Part shown: piece after piece, positions 1 to 7,982 of the stretch
Position numbering within the stretch: position 1 is the stretch's first letter
Layout: the number at the start of each line of letters is the position of its first letter
Source of the DNA: Lachnospiraceae bacterium
GTDB lineage: Bacteria > Bacillota > Clostridia > Lachnospirales > Lachnospiraceae
Assembly: GCA_910574195.1 (NCBI GenBank)
Contig: CAJTBF010000009.1
Coordinates: 1 to 64,000, forward strand
Reading direction: 5' to 3'
Length of the DNA stretch: 64,000 nt
Position numbers and translations under genes: made by a program
Notes under the pieces: model-generated
Told to the model about the DNA's origin: nothing
What the model saw: only the letters and a program-made list of their open reading frames with translations
Database searches by the model: none

Positions 1-22
1 GCTCCTTGATAAATTCATCCAT
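1..22 (-). CDS. possible 5' end of a leftward gene (partial)
   Basis: On the minus strand an ATG at 22-20 opens a reading frame that runs off the left edge (MDEFIKE...). A GGGAG-type ribosome site lies 8 nt upstream and a TATAAT-like -10 hexamer at 65-60. Only seven codons are visible, so the product cannot be named. An in-frame ATG at 55-53 is an alternative start but has no ribosome site. Confidence 0.3.
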
Positions 23-127
23 GGTATCAACTCCCGCAAACGCTTTAAAATTCATGCTTATTATACTATGTTTTACCATTTGATAAAAGCTTTATTTCAA
101 CTAACTTCGGAAAGATCCATTATTTAC

Positions 128-181
128 TTGACTTTCAAATCTTACTGCTGTAATATTTAAAATAAATCTTACTAGTGTAAG
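128..181 (+). promoter_or_regulatory. sigma-A promoter with two BlaI-type operators, upstream of the PBP gene
   Basis: TTGACT (128-133) and TAATAT (151-156) are separated by exactly 17 nt. A dyad CTTAC-TGCT-GTAAT (141-154) overlaps the spacer and the -10 box. A second dyad, CTTAC-TAGT-GTAAG, sits just downstream at 168-181. The same arm sequences occur in the divergent region next to blaI (10191-10304). BlaI/MecI repressors are known to bind short dyads in their target promoters, so repression by the BlaI encoded at 9784-10170 is the natural inference. Confidence 0.8.
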
Positions 182-225
182 AATTAGAAACAGTGGAGAA
201 AAAAAGTGGATAAATGGAGGTTCAT

Positions 226-2334
226 GTGAAAAGGAAAAGTAAGCGTAGGAGAAGAAAAAATAAAATCTTATGGGTACTTATGATATGTATGGGAATTAGT
301 GCAATAACCTTATGTGCAACTAAATTCATTGGAATAAGAAAAGACAGGACAACACCGGAAGAAGTGTTGCTGAAATATATGGGATACATTCAGGAACAGA
401 ACTATATAGCTATGTATCAGTTGATTGATGTGGAAGCCTCCGGGCAAATTAGCGAAGAAGATTTTGTAAAGCGCAATTCAGCCATTTATGAGGGGATTGA
501 AGTACAAAATATGGCTGTTACGATTCTTTCCTGCGACATGGAAAAAAATGTAGTGCGGTACCAGACAGACTTTGATACTGTGGCTGGAGAGATTAGCTTT
601 GAGAATGAAGCGTATTTTCTAAAAACCGAAGATACATACAAACTGGCATGGATGGATGCTCTGATTTATCCGGAGTTATTGGAAACGGATAAAGTGCGGG
701 TGTCCGTTACGCAGGCAAAGAGGGGAGAAATATTAGACAGGAATGGGCGTGTCCTTGCAGGGAAAGGCACAGCGTCTTCTGTGGGGATTGTGTCGGGGAA
801 ATTAGAAAATCAGGATGATTCTTTAAAACAGATAGCAGATCTGCTGGGTATGAAGCCGGAAGAAATAGAGAAGAAATTATCAGCAAAATGGGTAAAGGAT
901 GATTCCTTTGTCCCGGTCAAAAAGTTGCGGAAAGTGGAAGAAATAGAATTGATGTCATTAGAGCCGGATGAAGAAGCGCTAAAAGAGTATGAAAGACAAC
1001 AACGGCTGCTGGAGATACCGGGGGTTATGATTTCTGATACGGAAGTAAGGTCTTATCCTTTGAAAGATGCGGCGGCACATCTGGTTGGTTATGTTCAGAA
1101 TGTGACAGCAGAAGATTTGGAAAATCATGTGGGAGAAGGTTATACGGCAAGCAGTGTAATTGGGAGAAGTGGAGCAGAGGGATTGTTTGAGAAAGAATTA
1201 AAGGGGCAGAATGGGTGTCGTATTTATATTGTGGATTCGGATGGGAACGAAAAAGAGGAACTTGCTTGCCGAATAGTAGAAAATGGGAAAGACATAAAAC
1301 TGACAATAGATTCTGAACTCCAAAAGGCTTTATATGAACAATTTCAGAGCGATAAAAGCTGTTCGGTAGCGATGAATCCGTACACAGGGGAAGTGCTGGC
1401 ATTGGTAAGCACACCCTCTTATGATAACAACGATTTTATCATGGGATTGTCCAGCGAAAAATGGGCGGCATTGAATGAGGATGAAAACAAACCAATGTAT
1501 AACCGTTTCCGGCAGGTATGGTGTCCGGGTTCTACCTTTAAACCGATTACTGCGGCAATCGGTTTAGAGTCCGGAGCGGTTGATCCCAATGAAGATTATG
1601 GAAATGTAGGATTAAGCTGGCAGAAAGACGCTTCATGGGGTTCGTATCATGTGACAACTCTCCACGCTTATAATCCGGTTGTTTTGGAAAACGCTATCAT
1701 TTATTCCGATAATATTTACTTTGCAAAGGCAGCATTGAAAATTGGTGCAGCGGAAATGAAAGATTCTCTGCTGCGTTTAGGCTTTCAGGAAGAATTGCCA
1801 TTTGAAATTGTAATGGCTAAGTCGCAATATTCTAATACGGAAAATATTGAAACGGAAATACAACTGGCAGATAGCGGATACGGACAAGGACAGATTTTAA
1901 TCAATCCATTGCACATGGCTTGTATTTATACGGCTTTTTGCAATGAAGGAAATGTAATAAAGCCGCATCTGCTATATAGTCAGGAAACGAAAACCGAATA
2001 TTGGATTCCCAATGCCTTTTCAGTGAATCATACAAACATGGTATTAGAAGGGTTGAAAAAAGTAGTGAATGATTCTCATGGAACGGGATATGCGGCACAC
2101 AGGGAAGATATTCTGCTGGCAGGGAAAACCGGGACAGCAGAAATCAAGGTATCCAAAGAGGACACTTCCGGTACGGAACTGGGATGGTTTGCCATTTTTA
2201 CGGCAGAAAGAACAGAGGAAAACCCGATTTTGATTATAAGCATGGTTGAAGATGTAAAAGGGAGAGGAGGAAGCGGTTATGTTGTTGGAAAAGACAAACA
2301 GGTTTTGGAAAGCTGGCTTAATCGAAAAGAATAA
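226..2334 (+). CDS. MecA-like class B penicillin-binding protein (transpeptidase)
   Basis: This is a membrane-anchored D,D-transpeptidase that cross-links peptidoglycan. In order it shows a basic N-terminus, a TM segment (~res 15-35), an NTF2-like MecA_N domain (~45-155), a PBP dimerisation domain (~165-340) and a transpeptidase domain. The active-site motifs are all present: STFK (S436), SDN (S494) and KTG (K634). The MecA_N domain is characteristic of low-affinity PBP2a-type proteins. I start it at GTG 226, which has GGAGG at 216-220 at ideal spacing; ATG 214 is in frame but lies on that ribosome site. The gene overlaps the next one by 56 nt and heads an operon of envelope genes. Its promoter carries BlaI-type operators. 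Beta-lactam tolerance is inferred from family and regulation, not shown. Confidence 0.9.
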   Translation: MKRKSKRRRRKNKILWVLMICMGISAITLCATKFIGIRKDRTTPEEVLLKYMGYIQEQNYIAMYQLIDVEASGQISEEDFVKRNSAIYEGIEVQNMAVTILSCDMEKNVVRYQTDFDTVAGEISFENEAYFLKTEDTYKLAWMDALIYPELLETDKVRVSVTQAKRGEILDRNGRVLAGKGTASSVGIVSGKLENQDDSLKQIADLLGMKPEEIEKKLSAKWVKDDSFVPVKKLRKVEEIELMSLEPDEEALKEYERQQRLLEIPGVMISDTEVRSYPLKDAAAHLVGYVQNVTAEDLENHVGEGYTASSVIGRSGAEGLFEKELKGQNGCRIYIVDSDGNEKEELACRIVENGKDIKLTIDSELQKALYEQFQSDKSCSVAMNPYTGEVLALVSTPSYDNNDFIMGLSSEKWAALNEDENKPMYNRFRQVWCPGSTFKPITAAIGLESGAVDPNEDYGNVGLSWQKDASWGSYHVTTLHAYNPVVLENAIIYSDNIYFAKAALKIGAAEMKDSLLRLGFQEELPFEIVMAKSQYSNTENIETEIQLADSGYGQGQILINPLHMACIYTAFCNEGNVIKPHLLYSQETKTEYWIPNAFSVNHTNMVLEGLKKVVNDSHGTGYAAHREDILLAGKTGTAEIKVSKEDTSGTELGWFAIFTAERTEENPILIISMVEDVKGRGGSGYVVGKDKQVLESWLNRKE

Positions 2335-3553
2335 AAAAGCTCTTTTATTTGTAATGATAATACTGATATTGCCGATCATGACAGGGTGCAGCGATGAAAC
2401 ACCGGAGGTATCAGATATAGAGATAACGCAGCAAGACAGAGAAGTATATTCTTTCGATAATAATGATTCTGTCAGTACAGAGTGTATAGCGGAGATTCTC
2501 AGTGATATTTATGAGGAAGCAGTAGATACAAATACATTGGGAAGTCTGGATATGATGCGGTGCATGGTTGCCAGACTGGGTGAAAATGGTTATGTGGCTG
2601 TTGATAGTGGGAATCAGATTGATATGGTGCAGGCAGAGCAGGCTTTAGATTTTTGTAAAGCAGTAGATGAAAAAGAGATGGACGAATTGACAATTATAGT
2701 GGTTATGGAGATGGGGATTCGTAAATTTGATTTGAAAACAGAGGGCGGTAATGTAAATATTGTCAGGGGATATTATCAATATGACCAGAATGGCAGTCTG
2801 CAGAACAGAAGTACAGTAAGCTACCCGGCGGACTTCTGGCAGTATACGGAGGAAGGTTATTTAATCTTTGAGGGGAGCTATTTTTCAGATGAAAGTTATA
2901 TATTGACATTAAGCGACACACCAGAACATACGATGCTTCGGATTTTGCCTTTGGATGAAAAGTGCAGGGAATATAACCGAAAGTATATCCTGCCAGTTGG
3001 TTATGAACAAAACAACCTGTTTCTCTGTAATTGGAGCGAGGACGATTTTGGGGATTTGGACTTTTACGATTTATTTGACAGGTTCTATCCAATGACGCAC
3101 AGCCAGCCAGTGCCTTACATGGCGGATGAAAATTTAGGAGTTGGAGCTGTTTACCAAATACAGGAAGAGCTATTTGAAAATGTGATTGGGGCATATTTCA
3201 ATATGGATCGTGAAACGCTCCGTTCTAAAACAACATATCTTTCAGAGCTTGCAGCCTATGAATATAGACCACGAGGATTTTACGAGGTGGAATATCCGGA
3301 TATTGCATATCCGGAAGTAGTGAGTTATACGGAAAACGAGGATGGAACAGTTACGCTTTATATCAATGCAGTATATCCCAATGGAAATATGTCTAAGGAG
3401 TTTGCACACATAACCGTAATCCGTCCATTAAGTGAGGAAAGTTTTCAGTATGTATCGAATGAGATAACCTTGCCGGAAGGAGACCATGATATTTGGTGGC
3501 ATTCCAATCGGTTGACGGAGGAAGAATGGAAAGAGGTTTATGGAGGGACTTGA
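2279..3553 (+). CDS. lipoprotein, paralogue 1 of 3 (function unknown)
   Basis: Starts at ATG 2279 inside the PBP gene's end, with GGAGG 8 nt upstream, so translation is probably coupled. The N-terminus is a lipoprotein signal with lipobox PIMTGC. The mature ~390-residue part is acidic and has no motif I recognise. It shares a conserved segment (R-I-L-P-L-x-x-x-x-R, then a hydrophobic stretch, then NW) and a C-terminal ENEDGTVTLYINAV block with the genes at 3557 and 5578, so the three are paralogues. Placement behind a beta-lactam-regulated PBP suggests a cell-envelope role. I recall similar proteins carrying a DUF label (possibly DUF6070) but cannot confirm it. Confidence 0.75.
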   Translation: MLLEKTNRFWKAGLIEKNKKALLFVMIILILPIMTGCSDETPEVSDIEITQQDREVYSFDNNDSVSTECIAEILSDIYEEAVDTNTLGSLDMMRCMVARLGENGYVAVDSGNQIDMVQAEQALDFCKAVDEKEMDELTIIVVMEMGIRKFDLKTEGGNVNIVRGYYQYDQNGSLQNRSTVSYPADFWQYTEEGYLIFEGSYFSDESYILTLSDTPEHTMLRILPLDEKCREYNRKYILPVGYEQNNLFLCNWSEDDFGDLDFYDLFDRFYPMTHSQPVPYMADENLGVGAVYQIQEELFENVIGAYFNMDRETLRSKTTYLSELAAYEYRPRGFYEVEYPDIAYPEVVSYTENEDGTVTLYINAVYPNGNMSKEFAHITVIRPLSEESFQYVSNEITLPEGDHDIWWHSNRLTEEEWKEVYGGT

Positions 3554-3556
3554 ATA

Positions 3557-4831
3557 GTGGAAGATGTAAAATGGCTTTTAAAAAGGTATGGTTCTCTTAT
3601 TGCGCTAATGGCAGTCATTGTTATAATAGGCAGTATTGCTTTGGGGAAAAGAGATACGGAAAGGAACGCAGAGGAAGTGTGGGAACCTCCGGTTGTAATC
3701 GAAAGTACAGAAGCTGTAAAAGAAGATGAGCCAATAGAATGTTTTGTGGAAGAATCCCCAAATCCTGCCGAAACTCCCATAGGAGAGAAATCGGAACCAG
3801 TCAGTATCTTGACAGCAGAAGAAGAACAGAATTTGCAGGATGAGGCAATGTCGGCAGCGGAGCAGTGCATGGAGCTTTATAAGGAGATTAAAATTACATA
3901 TCCTGAAACGGAGTATTCCCACACCCGGAGTTTTTCTGAAAAGCAGAGAAAAGATGTGGTAAAGCGGTTGGGCGAACAGGGGTTTGTAAGTGTTTCTGAT
4001 GATATGAACATGGAAAACTATCAGAAAATGGAGGATTTTTATTCTGCTTATATTTCCGGCAGCGATGCGATGGTTACAGTGTTTGACGTATACACAGAGG
4101 GGAATATAGGTGCGTTGACATTTATTCATAGAGATGGGAAAATACAGTCCTTTTATGTGTCGGTAGGCTGGCGGGAAGGTGGCATACCGGAAATAAAAGG
4201 TTTTGGGAGCAATGATCTGGAGGAGATAAGGCTGACAGAGAAAGGGTATTTTATTTATACAAATACCGAAACAATCGCACATGGAAATCTGCGGGAGTAT
4301 TACAGGGTAAAGCCATTATCGGATGAATGCAGGGAGCTGACAAGAAAGTACATATATGGACTTAGCTTTGTGAATTATAATATGCTTGTAACAAACTGGG
4401 ATGCCGACAATGTGGAGAAAATTTTAATGCCCCGTATGTTTGAGGATATATACCGGGTATACACAAATGAGCCTTTCAGGGCAGAAGGAGGTCTGATTCC
4501 TGCGGAGATTTATGAGCGTGTTATGACCACATGTTTTCCGGTATCCGTAGAACAGGTGAGGGAATATTGCGGTTATCATGCAGATGCGGGTGGTTATGAA
4601 TATGAAATGATATTTGCAAGACAGTTTCCGCCTTTTGGGGAAGTGGTAGATTACAAACAGAATGAAGATGGGACAATCACCCTTTATGTAGATGGAGTCT
4701 GGATTGATTACAATTCGGACTATGCGTTCACAAATCAGATTGTAGTCCAGCCATTCCCGGATGGGACATTCCGGTATCTGTCTAATACGATTGAACAAAA
4801 GGAACTGGAACTGCCACAAATAGGAAAATGA
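3557..4831 (+). CDS. membrane-anchored exported protein, paralogue 2 of 3
   Basis: Starts at GTG 3557, three bases after the previous stop. It has a single N-terminal TM helix (~res 12-28) with no lipobox cysteine, so it is anchored by the helix rather than by lipid. A low-complexity acidic linker (~30-95) follows, then the conserved paralogue domain with RVKPLSDECRELTRKYI, a TNWDAD segment and a C-terminal NEDGTITLYVDGVW block. It has the same length (424 aa) as the gene at 2279. The function is unknown; membership of the PBP operon points to the envelope. Confidence 0.75.
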   Translation: MEDVKWLLKRYGSLIALMAVIVIIGSIALGKRDTERNAEEVWEPPVVIESTEAVKEDEPIECFVEESPNPAETPIGEKSEPVSILTAEEEQNLQDEAMSAAEQCMELYKEIKITYPETEYSHTRSFSEKQRKDVVKRLGEQGFVSVSDDMNMENYQKMEDFYSAYISGSDAMVTVFDVYTEGNIGALTFIHRDGKIQSFYVSVGWREGGIPEIKGFGSNDLEEIRLTEKGYFIYTNTETIAHGNLREYYRVKPLSDECRELTRKYIYGLSFVNYNMLVTNWDADNVEKILMPRMFEDIYRVYTNEPFRAEGGLIPAEIYERVMTTCFPVSVEQVREYCGYHADAGGYEYEMIFARQFPPFGEVVDYKQNEDGTITLYVDGVWIDYNSDYAFTNQIVVQPFPDGTFRYLSNTIEQKELELPQIGK

Positions 4832-4846
4832 AGGAGGGACATTGGA

Positions 4847-5536
4847 ATGTGGAAGAAGAAATTTATTTTACTGGTTCATATGCTGCTATGTGTTACTCTG
4901 CTTGGAGCCTGCGGAAAGGAAGAGGAAAGTCAGTATATCGTACCAGAATGGGAAGATGCTTATAAGGAGATTGTCCGTAATATGGAAAGTTATTTAGCAG
5001 ATCCGTATGTTCTCCGTCAAGAACTTAAACAGGTAAACAGTGATTCTTGTATCGGCTATATCGGGATACACGATTTTGATGATGATAGTGTTCCTGAATT
5101 GATCATAGGGGATGATATATCAATAGGGATATTTATCTATGAGGACGGCATGGCAAAAAAGATTGCAGATTTGTATGAACCGGAGGTTTGGGGCTGTATT
5201 AACGGAGTGCATTACAGGGAAAACACGATTATCCTTGTAAATAACGGTTCGGATGGGAGCTGCTATGTCTGTCTTTCATACCACGATGGAGAATATGTAA
5301 TGGGGGTTTTTGACGAATATAATCTGGATACAGCGACTGTCAATGGAAAAGAGGTTACAGAGGAAGAATTTAAAATGCGGTTTGATTTAGTGGGATTGTC
5401 AAGGGATAGTTCCATTCCCCGCAGCAGGATGAAAAAAGAGGATGGAATCGTCACAGCTCTTGTAATAGATGCAATCCGGCAAGAAGATGAATATATCCTG
5501 ATTGAAGACTTGGATTTTGGCACAATAGAGTGGTGA
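4847..5536 (+). CDS. small lipoprotein with a Ca-binding/VCBS-like repeat
   Basis: ATG 4847 follows AGGAGGG at good spacing. The signal sequence ends in lipobox LLGAC. Around residues 80-90 is a DFDDDSVPELIIG motif of the kind seen in FG-GAP/VCBS and EF-hand-like loops, which often bind calcium in exported proteins. The rest (229 aa in all) matches no family I recognise and is not a paralogue of its neighbours. It is the fourth gene of the PBP operon. Confidence 0.7.
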   Translation: MWKKKFILLVHMLLCVTLLGACGKEEESQYIVPEWEDAYKEIVRNMESYLADPYVLRQELKQVNSDSCIGYIGIHDFDDDSVPELIIGDDISIGIFIYEDGMAKKIADLYEPEVWGCINGVHYRENTIILVNNGSDGSCYVCLSYHDGEYVMGVFDEYNLDTATVNGKEVTEEEFKMRFDLVGLSRDSSIPRSRMKKEDGIVTALVIDAIRQEDEYILIEDLDFGTIEW

Positions 5537-5577
5537 TGCATTGGGTGCACATAAGGGCAAAGATTTGAGGTGCGATT

Positions 5578-6834
5578 ATGAAGAAAAAGAGGATATTGCC
5601 GATTATCATGCTGATGTGCATCGTTTTGCTATGCGCCTGTAATCATAACAGGAAAAGTATGAAAAACGAGTATGCTGAACAAGTCGGAGAAAAGGAATAT
5701 GCTGAAAATACAGACAGGGATGCAGACACAGACAGGCAGATAGAAAAAGGCTATGATCTTCCAATAGATGCAAGGCAAAGAGCAGAAGCGGAAGAAGATT
5801 GCAAGGAAATGATGGGGCTTATATTGGAGCTATATAAAAATGCAGATAAAGGCTGTGCGTCCAATGTTGTCATTGCAGATGAAGTCATAGATCAGATGGT
5901 GGAAAAGTTGAAAGTTACCGGATGCCCGGTCACAATAACGGAAATATATTCTAACATGGAAAACTACACGAAACTGGAAGATTTTTTAAATGCTGCCGCA
6001 GCAGGCAGAGGAGGTTCGGCAGTTGTTTATGAGATACATTCAGACGGCGGTATCGGGAGATATAAATACTCTTATGATGGAAAGGATATGTACGTTTTAT
6101 CTGCAAAAGCTGCATGGAATGATGATAAGCCTGTGATAACCTATATTTCCTATACCCGTATGAAAGAATGGAGATTTACGGATAAAGGATATTTCTGCTA
6201 TGAGTTATGCGTACCGGAATATCCGGAAGTTACTGAAATAGTAGATGGGAGCTGTATGGTCAGGGTAAAGCCCATTACAGAAGAAAACAGGGAAATGTCA
6301 AAAAAATGTGTGCTTGGATTAGCCTATCAGGGAAACAATCTTTTATGTTCTGACTGGGATGCAGACCATATGGAATATTTAGATTATAATGGGATGTATG
6401 AATATTTATATGCAATGAAATATCAGGAGCAGTTTCCTTCAGAGGATTATCCGGATGGGATACCAAAAGACGAGTTTGAACGCCTGATTATGGAATACCT
6501 TCCGGTAACAGAGGAAGAAATACAAGATTATGCGGCATTTGACAAAGAAAAACAGACTTATGCATGGGTAAGGCTTGGCTGCTTCAATTATGCCCCTACT
6601 TATTTTGGAACTTCATTTCCAGAGGTTACGGATATCAGGGAAAACGAAGACGGGACAGTTACTTTAACTGTGGATGCGGTATGCAGCATGATTTTATGTG
6701 ATGATGCGGTGATAACGCATGAGCTTACAGTGCGGTTTTCAGAAGATGGCGGCTTTCAGTATTTGGAAAACAAAATTCTGGATGATGGGATTTCAAATAT
6801 ACCGGATTATCAATACAGGATTGTCAGAGAGTGA
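5578..6834 (+). CDS. lipoprotein, paralogue 3 of 3
   Basis: The signal peptide ends in lipobox LLCAC. An acidic, polar linker (res ~25-70) leads into the same conserved domain as the genes at 2279 and 3557, including MVRVKPITEENREMSKK, a CSDWDADHMEYL segment and NEDGTVTLTVDAV near the C-terminus. Three tandem paralogues in one operon suggest duplication within the unit. No catalytic motif is visible. It lies 41 nt after the preceding gene with GAGGTG upstream of ATG. Confidence 0.75.
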   Translation: MKKKRILPIIMLMCIVLLCACNHNRKSMKNEYAEQVGEKEYAENTDRDADTDRQIEKGYDLPIDARQRAEAEEDCKEMMGLILELYKNADKGCASNVVIADEVIDQMVEKLKVTGCPVTITEIYSNMENYTKLEDFLNAAAAGRGGSAVVYEIHSDGGIGRYKYSYDGKDMYVLSAKAAWNDDKPVITYISYTRMKEWRFTDKGYFCYELCVPEYPEVTEIVDGSCMVRVKPITEENREMSKKCVLGLAYQGNNLLCSDWDADHMEYLDYNGMYEYLYAMKYQEQFPSEDYPDGIPKDEFERLIMEYLPVTEEEIQDYAAFDKEKQTYAWVRLGCFNYAPTYFGTSFPEVTDIRENEDGTVTLTVDAVCSMILCDDAVITHELTVRFSEDGGFQYLENKILDDGISNIPDYQYRIVRE

Positions 6835-6878
6835 TTATGGGTATCGCTTAACGTTGAAAGAAGAAGGGATATGGAGCA

Positions 6879-7451
6879 ATGAAAATAATAAAAACAATAA
6901 TAAAATTTGTATTAGGCTTTGTGGCTGCTATTTTTATCATAATCGCTGTGTTTTGGGGGAGCCTTGCCTATGTGTCAAATTACAAAATAACAGAGGCGGA
7001 CACATCTGTTTCACCGGATGGAACTTATGAACTGGTTTTGCAGGCTGTCGGGGAAGCTGAGTGGCCGTTTGGATCGGCTTCCGGCAGGCTGGTTCTTTAT
7101 GAGGGCAAAAGCAGAATATCCAAAGCAGATTTTGAGTTGCGGGATGATGGCAAAAGCATACGCAGCAGTATATGAGAGGTCACATGGCATGAGGATTCTG
7201 TGGAAGTTATTTTGTCAGGAGATGAACAGTTCGATGAACAGATTATTCTATACTTTGATGGGAGAAAAGAGGCAAAACAGTTAACGGATAGGGAAGAACG
7301 TGCAGAAGTGGGGGATGAGGATGAAATTCAAGAAATAAATCCGCAGACAATTTATGCAGGTGAATCAGAAAGTCAGGAAGATATGGAACTGGATGAGAAT
7401 GATGCAGATTCGGATGATGATAGTGATTCAATAGAATATATAAATATATGA
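6879..7451 (+). pseudogene. small membrane-anchored protein interrupted by an in-frame TGA
   Basis: ATG 6879 (GGAG 6 nt upstream) opens a frame with one TM helix (~res 8-27) and an exported domain containing SVSPDGTYELVLQAVGE. A TGA at 7173-7175 stops it after 98 aa. The same frame then stays open to 7451 with coherent sequence (EVTWHEDSVEVILSGDEQ...) and an acidic tail. The downstream part looks like the natural continuation of the domain, so I read this as one gene with a single nonsense codon (from TGG or CGA, perhaps). Readthrough or sequencing error are alternatives. It resembles DUF5412-like small exported proteins, with low certainty. Confidence 0.6.
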
Positions 7452-7882
7452 TACCAGAGCAATCGTTTGATGTTACGTTAGATGACTGGGGAGAAGTTAC
7501 CTTTGTATCTTGTAAGCCGACTTATGATGTCGAGCATGAGTATGCTTCATTTTATCTGCTTAGGGATGAACAGATATTATATAGATTTCCTTATCGTTAT
7601 GAAGAGAATACAATGGGGCATGAGGGTTCTTTTGCCAGTGTTGGCGCAGTTGCTTTTCGGGATATCAATGATGATGGGAAAAGCGACATAATTGTCATAG
7701 TATATTATTATTCTGGAGCAGGACCGACAGGTATGGTTCCCCGTCCGGATATCAGAATATTTATAGCTGAGGAAAATGAATTTTATCTTGCAGAAGATAT
7801 GGCAGCAGATATTGAACAGCATATATTGGCAAAAGATATGACTATTGAAACTATATGTAATTATCTAAAAGACAATAACTGA
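7448..7882 (+). CDS. conserved protein of unknown function (possibly a C-terminal gene fragment)
   Basis: ATG 7448 overlaps the previous stop as ATGA, with no clear GGAGG, so translation would depend on coupling. The 144 aa contain DDWGEVTFVSCKP, an FRDINDDGKSDIIVIVYYY segment (VCBS/FG-GAP-like, Asp-rich) and a C-terminal helix. There is no signal peptide, although similar Asp-rich domains are usually exported. It may therefore be the C-terminal half of a once longer secreted protein whose N-terminal part decayed. It is the last gene before a strong terminator. Confidence 0.5.
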   Translation: MIPEQSFDVTLDDWGEVTFVSCKPTYDVEHEYASFYLLRDEQILYRFPYRYEENTMGHEGSFASVGAVAFRDINDDGKSDIIVIVYYYSGAGPTGMVPRPDIRIFIAEENEFYLAEDMAADIEQHILAKDMTIETICNYLKDNN

Positions 7883-7898
7883 ATTATGGGCGAAATAA

Positions 7899-7948
7899 TG
7901 CCCCTTTTTAAGTAACTGCATTTTACATGGGCTGCTTAAAAGGGGGCA
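7899..7948. terminator. bidirectional terminator between the PBP operon and blaR1
   Basis: A 14-bp stem (TGCCCCTTTTTAAG at 7899-7912 with CTTAAAAGGGGGCA at 7935-7948, one G-T wobble) has a 22-nt loop and T-rich flanks on both strands. It separates two convergent transcription units. Confidence 0.75.
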
Positions 7949-7982
7949 CTATTTTATTCAATGAGATTTCGCAAATCAGATT

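Noticed and set aside
214-225. ATG 214 as the start of the PBP gene
   Set aside because: It overlaps the GGAGG (216-220) that best serves GTG 226; the extra four residues add nothing recognisable.
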